Positions 15,827-23,643 of a DNA stretch of 53,300 nt are shown here, one piece after another. The position numbers and the translations under genes are program-made. This DNA comes from Dehalococcoidia bacterium (GTDB lineage Bacteria; Chloroflexota; Dehalococcoidia; SM23-28-2; RBG-16-64-32), in assembly GCA_030690405.1 (NCBI GenBank), contig JAUYGU010000050.1, positions 1 to 53,300 on the forward strand, read 5' to 3'. The notes under the pieces are model-generated. The model saw nothing but the letters and a program-made list of their open reading frames with translations, searched no databases and was not told the origin of the DNA. Numbering within the stretch: position 1 is the first letter of the stretch; the number at the start of each line of letters is the position of its first letter.

Positions 15827-17368
15827 ATGCCATTCCTCGCCGGCATCCTCACCATCTCCGATAAAGGCGCTGCGGGCGAGCGCGAGGACACCTCCGGCGC
15901 GGAGATCCGGCGCCTTGTCTCCGCCCTCGACGTCTCCGTGGAGCGCTACGAGATAGTGCCCGACGAACGCGCTACCATCAGCGAACGGCTCATCGACTGG
16001 GCGGACGGGGCGGCGCTGGACCTGATCGTCACCACCGGCGGCACCGGGCTCGGCCCCCGCGACGTCACGCCCCAGGCGACACGCGACGCCATCGACTACG
16101 AGACGCCCGGCCTGGCGGAGGCGATGCGCATCGAGGGGCTGAAGCACACGCCGATGGCGATGCTCAGCCGCGCCGTCGCCGGCGTGCGCGGGCGGACGCT
16201 CATCGTGAACCTGCCGGGCAGCCCGAAGGGCGTCCGCGAGAGCCTGTCCGTGCTGGTGCCGGTGTTGCCGCACGCGCTGGAGCTGCTGCGCGGCGAGTCA
16301 TCAGAGCACCGTGAACACCGGAGAACCACCCTTAAGGAGGGACAAGGTGAAGTGGCGCAAGTGACAACTGCGAAGCGGAGAATGAGGTGGGGGAAGAAGA
16401 GCCGTATGGTCGAGAAGGAGCTGCTCGCACAGGCTCTGAAAGACCGGAAGACGGGAACACTCTATCTGCGGTCGTTCGCGCCGGTCGCCGAACGATGTGG
16501 CGTCACCAGGGAGTTCGTTCGTCAGGTCGCTGAGGACTTGAACATCAAGAGTTACTACAGGCACTTGACGACTAGAGGTTCAAGGAGCATGACGGATGGA
16601 CAGCGGACCGGTGGTGGCAAGGCGCCCGATATCGGCACGATCAACTCCTATATTCAGAAGCGGCTCACGGTGGAGGGAGTAGATTGCGTCTCCGCCGTCG
16701 AAGCGGGTCACTGGCTGGATGAGGCTGGACTGTTGAAGGACAGCGACGACAGACCTGGTAAACCCTTGCGCGACTTGCTTCGCGGCGGTTTGATCAGGGG
16801 CGCTCGGCAGGATCCCCCCAAGTCCCACGGCCGCTGGAGTATCTGCAGGTATCCGATCCCAGCCGATCCCATCCCATCCAAGAGAGTCGCTCAGCCTTCG
16901 AAGCCACCGGCTACTCCAGGCCGTCTACCGCCGAGTCTGAAACTTGGCGTTGATCTCGTGATCGTGGGCGAGGGTCCGGTCCCCGGAGGGCTGTCGCTGC
17001 AGCGAGGATGCTATTACGCGAACCCGACCAACTCGTTCTGGCGGGACCTCCACCAGGCCGGATTCACCCCGTCTCTGTTCGATCCTTGCGACTATCCCAA
17101 GCTCCTACAACTGTCGCCGAGTATCGGGCTCGATGACGTGTACGATGATCCGCAGCGTCTCTTCGACCGGCTCAGTGGCTGCAACCCGCGTCACGTTGCG
17201 TTCAACAGCAACAGAGCCTTCGATCGAGTTCGCCGCGATCGCGCTGGGCGGCTGATCTTGGAGGCATTCGAGACGACAGTCCTTTACGACAGCTCTGCCA
17301 CCGCCAAGGCGTACCACCCGAAGCGGATGGCTCTGCTCCGGGCGCTGCGCAAGCAGCTCACTCGCTAG
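15827..17368 (+). CDS. Fusion: MogA/MoaB-type molybdopterin domain + HTH-like region + Mug/TDG-like DNA glycosylase domain
   Basis: A single 513-residue frame. Residues 1-157 are a MogA/MoaB domain ([49 protein letters not shown]), which in free form adenylates molybdopterin. Residues 158-195 are a basic linker. Residues 196-342 look like two DNA-binding helical segments ([20 protein letters not shown]; then 285-342). Residues 372-513 resemble Mug/TDG-type uracil-DNA glycosylases: [30 protein letters not shown] (397-414), FNSN, and [13 protein letters not shown] (488-500). The catalytic Asn of the Mug GINPG motif appears replaced by Gly. Base composition changes near 16300. A second start (GTG 16352-16354, AAGGAGG 11 bases upstream) could make the C-terminal part separately. 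The chosen ATG has no clear ribosome binding site; an in-frame ATG at 15767 adds 20 unlike residues. Confidence 0.75.
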   Translation: MPFLAGILTISDKGAAGEREDTSGAEIRRLVSALDVSVERYEIVPDERATISERLIDWADGAALDLIVTTGGTGLGPRDVTPQATRDAIDYETPGLAEAMRIEGLKHTPMAMLSRAVAGVRGRTLIVNLPGSPKGVRESLSVLVPVLPHALELLRGESSEHREHRRTTLKEGQGEVAQVTTAKRRMRWGKKSRMVEKELLAQALKDRKTGTLYLRSFAPVAERCGVTREFVRQVAEDLNIKSYYRHLTTRGSRSMTDGQRTGGGKAPDIGTINSYIQKRLTVEGVDCVSAVEAGHWLDEAGLLKDSDDRPGKPLRDLLRGGLIRGARQDPPKSHGRWSICRYPIPADPIPSKRVAQPSKPPATPGRLPPSLKLGVDLVIVGEGPVPGGLSLQRGCYYANPTNSFWRDLHQAGFTPSLFDPCDYPKLLQLSPSIGLDDVYDDPQRLFDRLSGCNPRHVAFNSNRAFDRVRRDRAGRLILEAFETTVLYDSSATAKAYHPKRMALLRALRKQLTR

Positions 17369-17373
17369 TCACC

Positions 17374-18108
17374 ATGCGTATCGACATCCTGACCATCTTC
17401 CCGGAGATGTTCCGCGGCCCCTTCGACGAGTCGATCGTCAAGCGGGCCGTGGACTCCGGCCTCGTCTCCATCCACCTCCACGACATCCGCCGCTGGGCGA
17501 AGGACCGCCACAAGACCGTGGACGATTACCCCTACGGCGGCGGGCCGGGCATGGTGATGAAGCCGGATGTCGTCTTCGCGGCCGCGGAGGCCGTGCTGGA
17601 GCTGGCGCCGCAGCGGCAGCCCGTCGTGTTGCTGACGCCCGGCGGCAGGCGCTTGACGCACGAGGTCGTCCTCGAGATGGCCGCGCATGAGCGGCTCGTC
17701 CTCATCTGCGGTCACTACGAGGGGTTCGACGCCCGCGTCCACGAGCGGCTGGTGACGGATGAGATCAGCATCGGCGATTTCGTGCTGTCCGGCGGCGAGC
17801 TGGCGGCGATGGTGCTGGTGGACGCGGTGGTACGCCACATACCAGGCGCCCTCGGCTCGCCGGAGTCGGCGGCGCAGGAATCGTTCTCGGGTGGCCTGCT
17901 GGAGGCGCCGCACTACACGCGGCCGCCGGAGTTCCGTGGCTGGCCGGTGCCGGAGGTGCTGCTTTCCGGGAACCACCAGGAGGTGGCGAAGTGGCGGCGG
18001 CGGCAGAATCTGCTGCTCACGGCGCGGCGGCGCCCTGACCTCCTGGCAGAGGCGGAGCTGACCGCGGAGGAGCGGGAGTGGCTTGCCCTTCAGGAGGGCG
18101 AACAGTAA
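17374..18108 (+). CDS. trmD: tRNA (guanine-37-N1)-methyltransferase TrmD
   Basis: TrmD is a SPOUT (trefoil-knot) methyltransferase that makes m1G37 in tRNAs reading CNN/CGG codons and prevents frameshifting. The 244-residue protein starts with the family hallmark [13 protein letters not shown] and contains [26 protein letters not shown], the knot region [20 protein letters not shown], and [26 protein letters not shown]. All expected motifs are intact. It follows the MogA-Mug fusion by five bases and precedes rplS, its usual partner; rpsP and rimM, common neighbours, are not here. Confidence 0.97.
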   Translation: MRIDILTIFPEMFRGPFDESIVKRAVDSGLVSIHLHDIRRWAKDRHKTVDDYPYGGGPGMVMKPDVVFAAAEAVLELAPQRQPVVLLTPGGRRLTHEVVLEMAAHERLVLICGHYEGFDARVHERLVTDEISIGDFVLSGGELAAMVLVDAVVRHIPGALGSPESAAQESFSGGLLEAPHYTRPPEFRGWPVPEVLLSGNHQEVAKWRRRQNLLLTARRRPDLLAEAELTAEEREWLALQEGEQ

Positions 18109-18124
18109 ACTGGGCAAGGTTGCC

Positions 18125-18613
18125 ATGGACCTGAAATCGATCGTTCCACTCAATCAGAACCCGAAGGTTCCCGACTTCCGCCCCGGCGATACGGTGCGCG
18201 TCATGGCCCGCGTCGTGGAGGGAGAGCGGGAGCGCGTCCAGGCGTTCGAGGGCGTGGTCATCCGCAAGCGGCGAGGCGCAGTCAACTCCAACTTCACGGT
18301 ACGCCGCGTCGCCCACGGCATCGGCGTGGAGCGGACGTTCCTGCTGTACTCGCCACGGCTGGAGAGCGTCCAGGTCGTGCGGGTGGGGCGCGTCCGCCGC
18401 GCGAAGCTCTACTACCTTCGGGGGCGGGTGGGCAAGAAGGCCCGCATCCGCGCCGGCTCCCGCGACCGGTTCGAGGAGCTGACACGCCAGGTTCCCGGCG
18501 CCGGGGAGGAGCTGCCGGAGGAGAAAGAGGAGGAGACGGACGAGGCTGAAGCCGTCGAGGAGTCCGTCGCGGAGGCGGAAGCCGAGCCGGAGGAGGAAAA
18601 GGCCGCGGAGTAG
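18125..18613 (+). CDS. rplS: 50S ribosomal protein L19 with acidic C-terminal extension
   Basis: L19 binds at the 30S-50S interface. The core (about residues 1-117) matches the family: [78 protein letters not shown]. About 45 further residues form a highly acidic low-complexity tail (repeated EE, EA and AE), unlike the usual 115-residue bacterial L19. I use the ATG at 18125, 16 bases after trmD; the frame opens 42 bases earlier inside trmD. An intrinsic terminator follows directly. Confidence 0.95.
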   Translation: MDLKSIVPLNQNPKVPDFRPGDTVRVMARVVEGERERVQAFEGVVIRKRRGAVNSNFTVRRVAHGIGVERTFLLYSPRLESVQVVRVGRVRRAKLYYLRGRVGKKARIRAGSRDRFEELTRQVPGAGEELPEEKEEETDEAEAVEESVAEAEAEPEEEKAAE

Positions 18614-18636
18614 CGCCCCGCCGCTCCGTCGTTCGT

Positions 18637-18660
18637 GCCGCCCCACGGGGCGGCCTTTTT
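18637..18660 (+). terminator. Rho-independent terminator after rplS
   Basis: GCCGCCCC (18637-18644) pairs with GGGGCGGC (18647-18654); closing the loop leaves a seven-pair GC stem with a CACG-type tetraloop, followed by CTTTTT. It lies 24 bases after the rplS stop and ends the mogA-mug/trmD/rplS unit. Confidence 0.85.
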
Positions 18661-18701
18661 CATGCGCCGCCCGCCCTTTCCACTACCAGAAGGCGCGATG
18701 G

Positions 18702-18707
18702 TATAGT
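18702..18707 (+). promoter_or_regulatory. Possible -10 box for priA
   Basis: TATAGT at 18702-18707, with a partial -35 TTTCCA at 18677-18682 (19-base spacer), lies 16 bases before the priA start and downstream of the rplS terminator. The -10 is good; the -35 is weak and its spacing long. Confidence 0.45.
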
Positions 18708-18723
18708 CGGCGCGGAGGTGCCG

Positions 18724-21183
18724 ATGGCCTACGCAGAGGTCGCCGTCAACGCCGCGGCGCCCATTCGCCAGACGTTCACTTATCGCATCCCGGAGGGGCT
18801 GTCCGTGCGCGTGGGGCACGCGGTCTACGTCCCGTTCGGGTCGCGCCGGCTCCAGGGAGTCGTTCTCGAGGTGACTGGAGAGCCCGCCTTCGCCGAGGCG
18901 CGTGACATCGAGGCGATCATCGACCCCGAGCCGGTGCTCTCGCCGGAGCGGGCGCAGCTCGCCCGCTGGCTCAGCGACCACTACCTGGCGCCCCTGTTCG
19001 ATTGTGTCGCCCTCATGCTGCCGCCTGGTTTCAAGCGGCGGCCGCTCACCATACTTCGGGCGCTCGTGTCGCCGGGCGAGCTGGCGGACCTGGGGCTCAC
19101 GGAGCGACAGCGGGCCGCTCTGGTTCTCCTGCTGTCCGAAGGCCCTACCGAGCAGGAGCAGCTGCGGCGGGCGCTCCACCTGCGCAGCGCCGGCGCCCTG
19201 GTGAGCGCGCTCCTCCTCAAGGGGCTCGTCGAGCGCACGTACGAGCTGGCGCGGCCGCAGGTACGGCCGAAGGTCGTCACCCACCTCCGTCTGCTCGTCT
19301 CCGCCGATGAGGCGCTGCGGCAGGCAGGCGCCCTGCGCCGCGAGGACCGGCCGCAGCCGCTCCGGCGGGCGATGGTGCTGGAAGCGCTGGCGGAGGACGG
19401 GCCCCTGCCGCTCTCCGAGCTGAGGTCCCGGGGGCTGACGGCGGCGGTGATGCGCGATCTGGAGGCGGCCGCGCTCGCCGGGGTGGAAGACGTGACGGTC
19501 GTGCGCGATCCGTTGGCGGGCCGGGCCTACGCCCCGCGGCCGGCGCCGGACCTGACCGGAGAGCAGGGCGAGGCGTACCGGCGGATCGCGGAGGCGCTGG
19601 AGTCGGGAGGGCACGCGCAGACGTTCCTCCTCCACGGCGTGACCGGTTCCGGCAAGACGGAGGTCTACCTCCAGGCGCTGGACAAGGCGGTCTCCCTGGG
19701 CAAGCGGGCGATCGTGCTGGTGCCGGAGATATCGCTCACGCCGCAGACCGTGCGCCGCTTCGGAGAGCGCTTCCCCGGTCAGGTCGCGGTGATGCACAGC
19801 GGCCTCTCCCTGGGTGAGCACTTCGACATGTGGCGCGAGGTGCGGGCCGGACGTTACGCCGTCGTCGTTGGGCCGCGGGGCGCGCTGTTCGCGCCGCAGC
19901 CGGACCTCGGTCTCGTTGTGCTCGACGAGGAGCACGAGTGGACGTACAAGCAGCAGGAGGGCTCCCCGCGCTATCACGCCCGCCTCGCCGCCGAGCAGCT
20001 TTGCCGGCTCACCGGCGCCGCCCTCGTCCTCGGCTCCGCCACTCCGGACGTGGAGAGCCACTTCCGAGCCCAGGAAGGCTCCTACCGGCTGCTGGAGTTG
20101 ACGCAGCGCCTCCAGAGGACGGAGGCGGGCGGCGTCGCCCCCAGCCCGCTGCCGGAGGTCGAGGTCGTGGACCTCCGCGAGGAGTTGAAGGCGGGCAACC
20201 GCAGCATCTTCAGCCGGTCGCTGGCCGCGGGCATGCTGGGCGCGCTTTCGTCGCGGGAGCAGGTGATCCTGTTCCTGAACCGGCGGGGGACGGCGTCCTT
20301 CGTGCAGTGCCGCGATTGCGGCAACGTGCCCGCCTGCTCCTCCTGTGCGGTCTCTCTGACCCTGCACTCTGTCGGCGGCGGAGAGGAGCGCCTCATCTGT
20401 CACTACTGCCGTCGGTCGCGCGCCGTCCCGCGGGAGTGCCCCCAGTGCGGCGGCAGCCGTATCCGCCCGCTGGGGCTGGGCACGGAGCGCGTGGAGGAGG
20501 AGGCGCAGAGAGCCTTCCCCGGCGCCCGCACCCTCCGCTGGGACCGCGACGTCACCCGCGGCCGCGACGCCCATGAGCGCATCCTGGCCCGCTTCTTGGC
20601 CCACGAGGCGGATATCCTCATCGGCACACAGATGGTGGCGAAGGGGCTCGATATGCCGCTGGTCACCCTCGTCGGTGTCATCTCCGCCGATACCGCCCTC
20701 CGTTTCCCCGACTTCCGCTCCGGCGAGCGCACGTTCCAGCTGCTGGAGCAGGTGGCCGGCCGGGCGGGACGCGGGCCCCGTGGCGGCCGTGTCGTCATCC
20801 AGACGTACTCCCCGGAGCACTACGCCGTCCAGGCCGCCGCCGGTCACGACTACCAGGCGCTGTACCAGCGCGAGATTGAGTTCCGGCGGCGGCTGGGCTA
20901 CCCCCCGTTCGGGCGGCTGGCGCGCCTGGTCTTCGCTCACACGAACGAGCGGTACGCCCAGGAGCAGGCGGCGGCGATGGTGCGCCACCTCCGCGGCGAG
21001 CGGGACCGTCGCGGGCTGCCCAACCTCGATGTGCTTGGGCCGGGGCCGGCCTTCGTGCCCAGGCTGCGCGGCCGCTGGCGCTGGCAGGTCGTCGTCCGTG
21101 GCGGAGACCCGGCGGAGCTGCTGGCGGACGTGCCCTTCCCCCGCGGCTGGACGCTGGATATAGACCCCGTCTCGCTGCTGTAG
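18724..21183 (+). CDS. priA: Primosomal protein N' (replication restart helicase PriA)
   Basis: PriA is a superfamily 2 3'-5' DNA helicase that reloads the replisome at stalled forks. The 819 residues run from the 3'-end-binding N-terminal domain (TFTYRIPEGL, VPFGSRRLQGVV) through the helicase core. The core shows Walker A GVTGSGKTEVY (about 305-315), DEEHEWTYKQQ (about 401-411), LGSATPD and GTQMVAKGLDMP. Between the helicase lobes lie the zinc clusters C-x2-C, C-x2-C (CRDCGNVPACSSC) and CHYC...CPQC. I start at ATG 18724 because GGAGG is five bases upstream; a GTG two codons earlier overlaps that site. Nothing is missing. Confidence 0.97.
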   Translation: MAYAEVAVNAAAPIRQTFTYRIPEGLSVRVGHAVYVPFGSRRLQGVVLEVTGEPAFAEARDIEAIIDPEPVLSPERAQLARWLSDHYLAPLFDCVALMLPPGFKRRPLTILRALVSPGELADLGLTERQRAALVLLLSEGPTEQEQLRRALHLRSAGALVSALLLKGLVERTYELARPQVRPKVVTHLRLLVSADEALRQAGALRREDRPQPLRRAMVLEALAEDGPLPLSELRSRGLTAAVMRDLEAAALAGVEDVTVVRDPLAGRAYAPRPAPDLTGEQGEAYRRIAEALESGGHAQTFLLHGVTGSGKTEVYLQALDKAVSLGKRAIVLVPEISLTPQTVRRFGERFPGQVAVMHSGLSLGEHFDMWREVRAGRYAVVVGPRGALFAPQPDLGLVVLDEEHEWTYKQQEGSPRYHARLAAEQLCRLTGAALVLGSATPDVESHFRAQEGSYRLLELTQRLQRTEAGGVAPSPLPEVEVVDLREELKAGNRSIFSRSLAAGMLGALSSREQVILFLNRRGTASFVQCRDCGNVPACSSCAVSLTLHSVGGGEERLICHYCRRSRAVPRECPQCGGSRIRPLGLGTERVEEEAQRAFPGARTLRWDRDVTRGRDAHERILARFLAHEADILIGTQMVAKGLDMPLVTLVGVISADTALRFPDFRSGERTFQLLEQVAGRAGRGPRGGRVVIQTYSPEHYAVQAAAGHDYQALYQREIEFRRRLGYPPFGRLARLVFAHTNERYAQEQAAAMVRHLRGERDRRGLPNLDVLGPGPAFVPRLRGRWRWQVVVRGGDPAELLADVPFPRGWTLDIDPVSLL

Positions 21184-21263
21184 GGCGCTACCTATCGGCG
21201 GTCTGGCAAATTCGCTAGAATTGGGGCAACCGCTGCCGAACCGCCGCTCTCTAGAGGTGACCA

Positions 21264-21788
21264 GTGACCGTTCACGACATTCGATTCCTGGGCGACCCGG
21301 TGCTACGCGAGAAGGCGAAGCGCGTGCCCACGATCGATGCGTCCATCCACCGGCTGATCGATGACATGATCGATAGCATGCGCGCCGCCAACGGCGTAGG
21401 CCTTGCCGCGCCCCAGATCGGGGTGTCGCTGCGGCTGATCGTCATCGGCCTCCCCGACGAGGAGCCGTTCGCGCTCATCAACCCTGAGATCGTGAAGCGC
21501 TCCGGTCAGCGGTCCGTGGAGGAGGGCTGCCTCTCGGTGCCGGGCTACCGGACGGAGAACCTGACGCGCTCCGTCACCGTCATCGCCAAGGGGCTGGACG
21601 CCGCGGGGAAGCCCCTAAGGGTGAAGGGCAAGGACGACCTGCTGGCGCAGGCGCTGGAGCACGAGATCGACCACATCAACGGCACCCTCTACGTCGACCA
21701 CCTGGAGAGCAAGGACGACCTGATCAAGATCGAGCCGCAGCCGGGCCCGGAGGAGGAACCGGTGAGGCCGTCCCGCAGCGGCGGCTGA
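21264..21788 (+). CDS. def: Peptide deformylase
   Basis: Def is a metalloprotease that removes the formyl group from nascent protein N-termini. All three motifs are present: GVGLAAPQ (44-51), EGCLSVPG (87-94, metal cysteine 89) and HEIDH (133-137, metal histidines). At 174 residues it is of normal length, with a polar C-terminal tail. The GTG start follows GAGGTGACCA. It begins 80 bases after priA; TAGAAT at 21216-21221 might be a -10 box, but no good -35 is visible. The cca-like gene follows 11 bases later, so the two are probably co-transcribed. Confidence 0.97.
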   Translation: MTVHDIRFLGDPVLREKAKRVPTIDASIHRLIDDMIDSMRAANGVGLAAPQIGVSLRLIVIGLPDEEPFALINPEIVKRSGQRSVEEGCLSVPGYRTENLTRSVTVIAKGLDAAGKPLRVKGKDDLLAQALEHEIDHINGTLYVDHLESKDDLIKIEPQPGPEEEPVRPSRSGG

Positions 21789-21799
21789 TACGGGCTGCC

Positions 21800-23320
21800 A
21801 TGGCCGGGGCCGCTCTCAAGCTGAGCGCTGAAGCGCGCCGTCTGCTCGCTGACCTCGCCGCTTTTTTCCGCGGGCGCGGCGTCCAGGCGTATGTCGTCGG
21901 CGGCTTCGTCCGGGACACTCTGCTGGGCCGTGATGGCCACGACATTGACGTTTCCATCGAGGGCGACCCGCTGGTGCTGGGGCGGCAGCTCGCCGACGGC
22001 CTCGGCGGGAGCTACTTCCCGCTGGCGGAGGAGCAGCACGTCGCGCGCGTGCTGCTACCGGAGCGGCGCTTCCACATCGACCTCATGCCGCTCTCGGCCG
22101 AGATCGAGGCTGACCTTGCGGGGCGCGACTACACCATCGACGCCATGGCCGTCCCGCTCGCGGACGCCGGCTCCGGCCGCGCCGCGGTCATCGACCCTAC
22201 CGGCGGCCTGGACGACCTGCGAGAGCGGCGGCTGCGGGTGATCCGCGAGGACGCCTTCCGCCACGACGCCCTGCGGCCGCTGCGGGGGGTCCGGTTGGCG
22301 GTGGAGATGGACTTCACTATCGAGCCCGGGACCGCCCGGCTCATCAGCAAGCACGCTCACCGGCTGCCGCAGGTCTCCGTCGAGCGCCAGCGCGACGAGC
22401 TGATGCGCATCATGGCGACGCCCCGCGCCGGCCCGGCGCTGCGCCTGCTCGACGACCTGGGGCTGCTGGAGCAGCTCCTGCCGGAGGTCACCGAGACGCG
22501 AGGCGTGGAGCAGCCCAAGGAGCACTACTGGGACGTCTTCAGCCATTCCCTTGAGGCCGTCCGCAATCTGGACATCCTGCTGGGCGAAGATGAGCCGGGC
22601 GACCGGCACTGGCGCACGCTCTGGCGGGAGCTGTGGGGCCAGCTCGCCTGGTGGCAAGACGCCCGGCCCTACTTCCGCGAAGAGCTGCTGCCGGAGCGGC
22701 CGCGCGCGGCGGTGCTGAAGCTGGCCGGCCTGCTGCACGACATCGCGAAGCCGGAGACCAAGACCTTCGACGATACGGGCCGGATGCGGTTCTTCGGCCA
22801 CGCGGACGTGGGTGCCCGGAAGTGCGGCCGCATCCTCCGCCGGCTGCGCTTCTCAGCGCGAGAGGTCGCGCTGGTGCAGGCGATGGTGCAGGCCCACCTG
22901 CGGCCGGTGCAGATGGGGCAGCAGGGCCCGCCCACGCGCCGCGCCCTCTATCGCTACTTCCGCGACTGCGGCGACGCCGCGATCGCGACCCTCTTCCTCT
23001 CCCTGGCCGATCACCTGGGCACGGTCGGCCCCCGCGTCAGCCCTTCGGGCTGGCGCCAGCACGTAGCGCTGGTAAACTATATACTCACAAAGCGGTTTCA
23101 AGAGGAGGAGACCATCTCCCCGCCGAAGCTGCTCGCTGGAGATGAGCTGATGGCAGAACTAGAGCTATCGCCGGGACCGATGATCGGCCGCCTGATTGAG
23201 ACGCTGCGGGAGGCGCAGGCCGCCGGCGAGATATCGACGCGCGAAGAGGCGCTGGCCCTGGCCCGTACTTGCCTGGCCGGGCAGCCTTCCGGCTCGCCGG
23301 CCGGGGGCCAAGGCGGTTGA
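21800..23320 (+). CDS. CCA tRNA nucleotidyltransferase / poly(A) polymerase family protein with HD domain
   Basis: A class II nucleotidyltransferase that adds CCA to tRNA 3' ends, or A residues in a split system. The head domain shows GGFVRD (34-39), the metal-binding DIDVS (48-52), RDYTIDAMA and the ERxxxE-type region (VSVERQRDEL). A C-terminal HD phosphohydrolase domain follows, with LLHDIAKPETK near residues 311-321. At 506 residues it is of the HD-containing bacterial type. Sequence alone does not tell CCA-adding from A-adding or poly(A) activity, so no symbol is given. It is 11 bases after def, and its stop overlaps the TTG proposed for yajC. Confidence 0.9.
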   Translation: MAGAALKLSAEARRLLADLAAFFRGRGVQAYVVGGFVRDTLLGRDGHDIDVSIEGDPLVLGRQLADGLGGSYFPLAEEQHVARVLLPERRFHIDLMPLSAEIEADLAGRDYTIDAMAVPLADAGSGRAAVIDPTGGLDDLRERRLRVIREDAFRHDALRPLRGVRLAVEMDFTIEPGTARLISKHAHRLPQVSVERQRDELMRIMATPRAGPALRLLDDLGLLEQLLPEVTETRGVEQPKEHYWDVFSHSLEAVRNLDILLGEDEPGDRHWRTLWRELWGQLAWWQDARPYFREELLPERPRAAVLKLAGLLHDIAKPETKTFDDTGRMRFFGHADVGARKCGRILRRLRFSAREVALVQAMVQAHLRPVQMGQQGPPTRRALYRYFRDCGDAAIATLFLSLADHLGTVGPRVSPSGWRQHVALVNYILTKRFQEEETISPPKLLAGDELMAELELSPGPMIGRLIETLREAQAAGEISTREEALALARTCLAGQPSGSPAGGQGG

Positions 23321-23640
23321 TCTGGGTCCTGGCGCTGAGCTACCCGGCGGTCATCGCGGTGTTGTTCTACTTCGCCTTTCTGCGCCCCGTTCAGCAGGAC
23401 CGGGCCAGACAGCGACGGGAGCTGGCCGATCTCCAGATCGGCGACGAGGTGCTGACCCAGGCCGGGTTCATAGCCGTGATCAAGGAGATTCGTGTGCCCG
23501 AACAGCGGGGACCGACGGAGCTGGTCCTCGACCTCGGCGGGCTCGACGTCCGCGCCTACACGTCGGCGATAGCCCACAGGCTGCCGCAGGCTGAGCGGGC
23601 GGAAACGGAGGAGACAGCAGTGGAGCAAGGGCAGAGGTAG
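23317..23640 (+). CDS. yajC: Preprotein translocase subunit YajC
   Basis: YajC is a small inner-membrane protein associated with SecDF. The 107-residue frame has one membrane helix (LALSYPAVIAVLFYFAFLRP) followed directly by the conserved cytoplasmic pattern RPVQQDRARQRRELADLQIGDEVLTQAGF and a short charged tail. I use TTG 23317-23319, which overlaps the upstream stop as TTGA. The frame remains open to a GTG at 23269, but those 16 residues lie inside the preceding gene. It ends three bases before secDF, consistent with an operon. Confidence 0.9.
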   Translation: MIWVLALSYPAVIAVLFYFAFLRPVQQDRARQRRELADLQIGDEVLTQAGFIAVIKEIRVPEQRGPTELVLDLGGLDVRAYTSAIAHRLPQAERAETEETAVEQGQR

Positions 23641-23643
23641 CCG

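Noticed and set aside
18412..20988. An 858-codon open frame on the minus strand opposite rplS and priA
   Set aside because: It lies wholly opposite PriA and L19, whose motifs are intact, and its own translation is low-complexity (Arg, Gln, His, Glu rich) with no recognisable domain. It is a by-product of high GC content.
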